From NCBI GenBank assembly GCA_020632795.1, contig JACKEV010000014.1, positions 351,559 to 415,558 on the forward strand: a stretch of 64,000 bases of DNA, written 5' to 3'. Under the pieces are notes generated by a model that saw only the letters and a list, made by a program, of their open reading frames with translations, did not search any database and had not been told where the DNA came from. Of this stretch, positions 62,447 through 64,000 are shown in pieces. Source of the DNA: Alphaproteobacteria bacterium (GTDB lineage Bacteria; Myxococcota_A; UBA796; CAJQPC01). The translations under genes and the position numbers were made by a program. The first letter of the stretch is position 1, and each line of letters opens with the position of its first letter.

Positions 62447-63742
62447 CTACGGCGGCGCGATCCTGAAGACCGCCTCCACCCCCAGGTGGTCGCTGGGCTG
62501 CATGGGCGCCAGCTCCCCGAAGACCACCGGCTCGGTGAACACGATGTCGCTGCGCTCGACCCAGACCCGCCGGGCGGGGTCGCGCAGGAAGAGCAGGTCC
62601 ATGCGCACGGGGTACTCGGTGCCGCCGTACTGCTCGAAGTACATGACGTTGCAGTCGGTGGCGGTGAACACCCGGCCCAGGTTGGCCGCGCACCAGTCGT
62701 CCTCCACCTGGGGGACCTCCAGGGCGCGATGCGGGTTGTTGACCACCTGGTCCCCCAGCGTGACGTCGAGGAGGACGTCCTCCTTTGCGACCCCGGACTG
62801 CCCGGCGTCCAGCATCTCGCCGTAGTGGGCCAGCATCGAATAGGACACGGTGTTGTCCCACCAGCCCTCGACGACGGTCCTGTCCGGGGCGGTCCAGGCG
62901 TCCCGGGCGTAGTACACGCCGCCGTTCATGTCGCCGCCCACGATGACCACGGGGGCCTCGCCCTCGACGGCGGCGGCGGCGGCGCCGAGCTGGCGGGCCT
63001 CGGACATGCGCATGGCCCAGTTCTGGGGCCAGGCCTGCATGTGGGTGTTGAGCACCGTGACCGGCCCGAGGGTGGGGTGCTCGAAGGTCACCTGGAGGAA
63101 GCCCCGCTTGATGCCCACGCCGGGGAAGTTCTCCGAGCCGACCCGGGCCTCGTAGACCTCGGCCCGGACCTCGGGCGTCCCGACCACGAGGTCCTGCTTG
63201 ATCAGGGTGAGCACGCCGTCGGTGTACCGGAGGCGGGGGCCGGTCAAGGCCAGGTAGCCGTGCTGTTCGGCCGCCTTCTTGAAGCGCCGAACGTCCCGCC
63301 GCGTCCAGACCTCCTGGAGCAGCAGCACGTCGTGGCCCTGCGCCAGGATGAGGTCGGGCAGGGCGGGGCGGCGCTCCTTCAGATAGGGGCTCTGGGCGTA
63401 GGGGATGAGGTGGAGCAGCCGCGCGTCCAGCAGGGCGACGTTGTAGGTCAGCACCCGCAGGGGTACGCAGCCGTCGCCCTCGTAGCGGCAGGGGCTGGCC
63501 TGGTTGTGCTCCCAGGTCTTGATCAAGTAGCCCCGGGGGTCGGGGGCCTGGGTGAAGGGCAGGTCCTCGGTGCGGTACAGGTCGCCGACGGTCAGGGTGT
63601 CCCCGTTCGGGAGGGCCGCCGCGAGGTGCTTCGTGGACCAGGCCTCGGTCAACGGGGTCGCGTCCGCGGCCAGGGCGCCGAGGTCGGAGGGTGGGCCTTT
63701 GTGGACGCAGGCGAGCAGCAGGAGCAACATGATCAACGTCAT
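62447..63742 (-). CDS. Lipoprotein of the endonuclease/exonuclease/phosphatase (EEP) superfamily
   Basis: 431 residues. MTLIMLLLLLACVHKG carries lipobox LLAC. The catalytic set is VLTYNVALLD, DVLLLQEVWTRRD, VLNTHMQAWPQ, IVGGDMNGG and PSDHLGVEAV, the DNase I / neutral sphingomyelinase pattern with metal and His ligands intact. Likely a phosphodiesterase acting on lipid head groups or nucleic acid outside the cytosol. The start overlaps the acyl-CoA oxidase stop as ATGA. Confidence 0.9.
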   Translation of the reverse strand: MTLIMLLLLLACVHKGPPSDLGALAADATPLTEAWSTKHLAAALPNGDTLTVGDLYRTEDLPFTQAPDPRGYLIKTWEHNQASPCRYEGDGCVPLRVLTYNVALLDARLLHLIPYAQSPYLKERRPALPDLILAQGHDVLLLQEVWTRRDVRRFKKAAEQHGYLALTGPRLRYTDGVLTLIKQDLVVGTPEVRAEVYEARVGSENFPGVGIKRGFLQVTFEHPTLGPVTVLNTHMQAWPQNWAMRMSEARQLGAAAAAVEGEAPVVIVGGDMNGGVYYARDAWTAPDRTVVEGWWDNTVSYSMLAHYGEMLDAGQSGVAKEDVLLDVTLGDQVVNNPHRALEVPQVEDDWCAANLGRVFTATDCNVMYFEQYGGTEYPVRMDLLFLRDPARRVWVERSDIVFTEPVVFGELAPMQPSDHLGVEAVFRIAPP

Positions 63743-64000
63743 CCTTGATGATCAATGGATCCGATGAGGACTTCGGGGATGGCGAAGCCCTCGACCACGG
63801 CGAGGGCGGCGCCGCGCACCTCGGCGCACAGGGCGTGGACCTCGTCCCGGAGGGCGCGGGCCTTGGGGGCCTCGAACACGCCGTGGCGCAGGAACCAGGC
63901 CTGCTCCCGCTCCAGGGTGTGGAGACCGTGGAGGTCGCGGAGGTCCAGCAGGGCGCGGCGCAGGGCGGGGTCGTCGACCCGGGCGATGGCGTCGGTGAAG
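63739..64000 (-). CDS. Acyl-CoA oxidase/dehydrogenase, C-terminal part
   Basis: Only the last 86 residues are in the window; the frame runs in from the right edge and stops at TGA 63739-63741. LRDLHGLHTLEREQAWFLRH, GVFEAPKARALRDEVHALCA and ALAVVEGFAIPEVLI match the C-terminal helical domain of peroxisomal-type acyl-CoA oxidases (ACOX). The FAD-binding domains lie beyond the window. It would oxidise acyl-CoA in the cytosol and is translationally coupled to the lipoprotein that follows. Confidence 0.75.
   Translation of the reverse strand, partial: FTDAIARVDDPALRRALLDLRDLHGLHTLEREQAWFLRHGVFEAPKARALRDEVHALCAEVRGAALAVVEGFAIPEVLIGSIDHQG

Overview
The window is very GC-rich DNA with dense, tightly packed genes and no RNA genes, phage genes or insertion sequences. 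Several signs point to a myxobacterium-like (Myxococcota or former Deltaproteobacteria) chromosome. These are a MYXO-CTERM-like C-terminal sorting tag, a MopE-type Asp-rich metal-binding protein, many lipoproteins of unknown function, a perfect sigma-54 promoter, FHA and WD40 proteins, a bacterial fibrinogen-like domain and a phosphatidylcholine synthase. Assignment is by protein style only; no marker gene was compared.

Layout. 1-1047: the end of a fibrinogen-like exported protein, then about 500 bases of non-coding DNA with two hairpins and two tandem-repeat arrays. 1048-4261: a minus-strand glycosyltransferase / rhomboid protease / MYXO-CTERM-tagged protein cluster. 4393-9204: a minus-strand diaminopimelate operon (dapC, dapD, an M20 amidohydrolase) ending in an acetyltransferase fused to a cyclic-nucleotide-binding domain. 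9327-20432: WD40, lipoprotein, FHA, phosphatidylcholine synthase, metallo-hydrolase and metalloprotease genes. 20532-22314: membrane protein / ArsR / SRPBCC operon with a visible promoter. 22421-25509: outer-membrane protein, cytochrome P450 and HU-like protein. 25504-28623: TetR-led operon of a metallopeptidase lipoprotein and two envelope proteins. 28798-33560: sigma-54 promoter and Yip1-like membrane protein, then a histidine kinase overlapping a secretion/pilus ATPase that carries its own receiver domain. 33582-46474: lipoproteins, YbhN-type membrane protein, FMN oxidase, M14 carboxypeptidase, uvrB, a MopE-like lipoprotein and aspS. 46475-49827: a palindrome-rich regulatory region with its lipoprotein gene, a zinc-ribbon membrane protein and panD. 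49824-60656: a minus-strand run of envelope proteins, a metalloprotease, a serine hydrolase, an FAD protein and a WD40-TM2 protein. 60765-64000: a heme-oxygenase-like diiron enzyme candidate, a YjbR-like protein, a monooxygenase-fold lipoprotein, an EEP-family lipoprotein and the end of an acyl-CoA oxidase.

How the genes fit together. Housekeeping functions (DAP/lysine, beta-alanine, DNA repair, Asp-tRNA charging) are scattered among an unusually large envelope and secretome component. At least nine lipobox proteins, about five probable outer-membrane or envelope beta-proteins and four different secreted HExxH proteins occur in 64 kb. Neighbouring genes often overlap by exactly four bases (ATGA or GTGA), so translational coupling looks common. 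The most promising candidate systems are the kinase with ATPase-receiver pair (29572-33560) and the rhomboid protease next to a protein with a C-terminal membrane tag (1048-2819).
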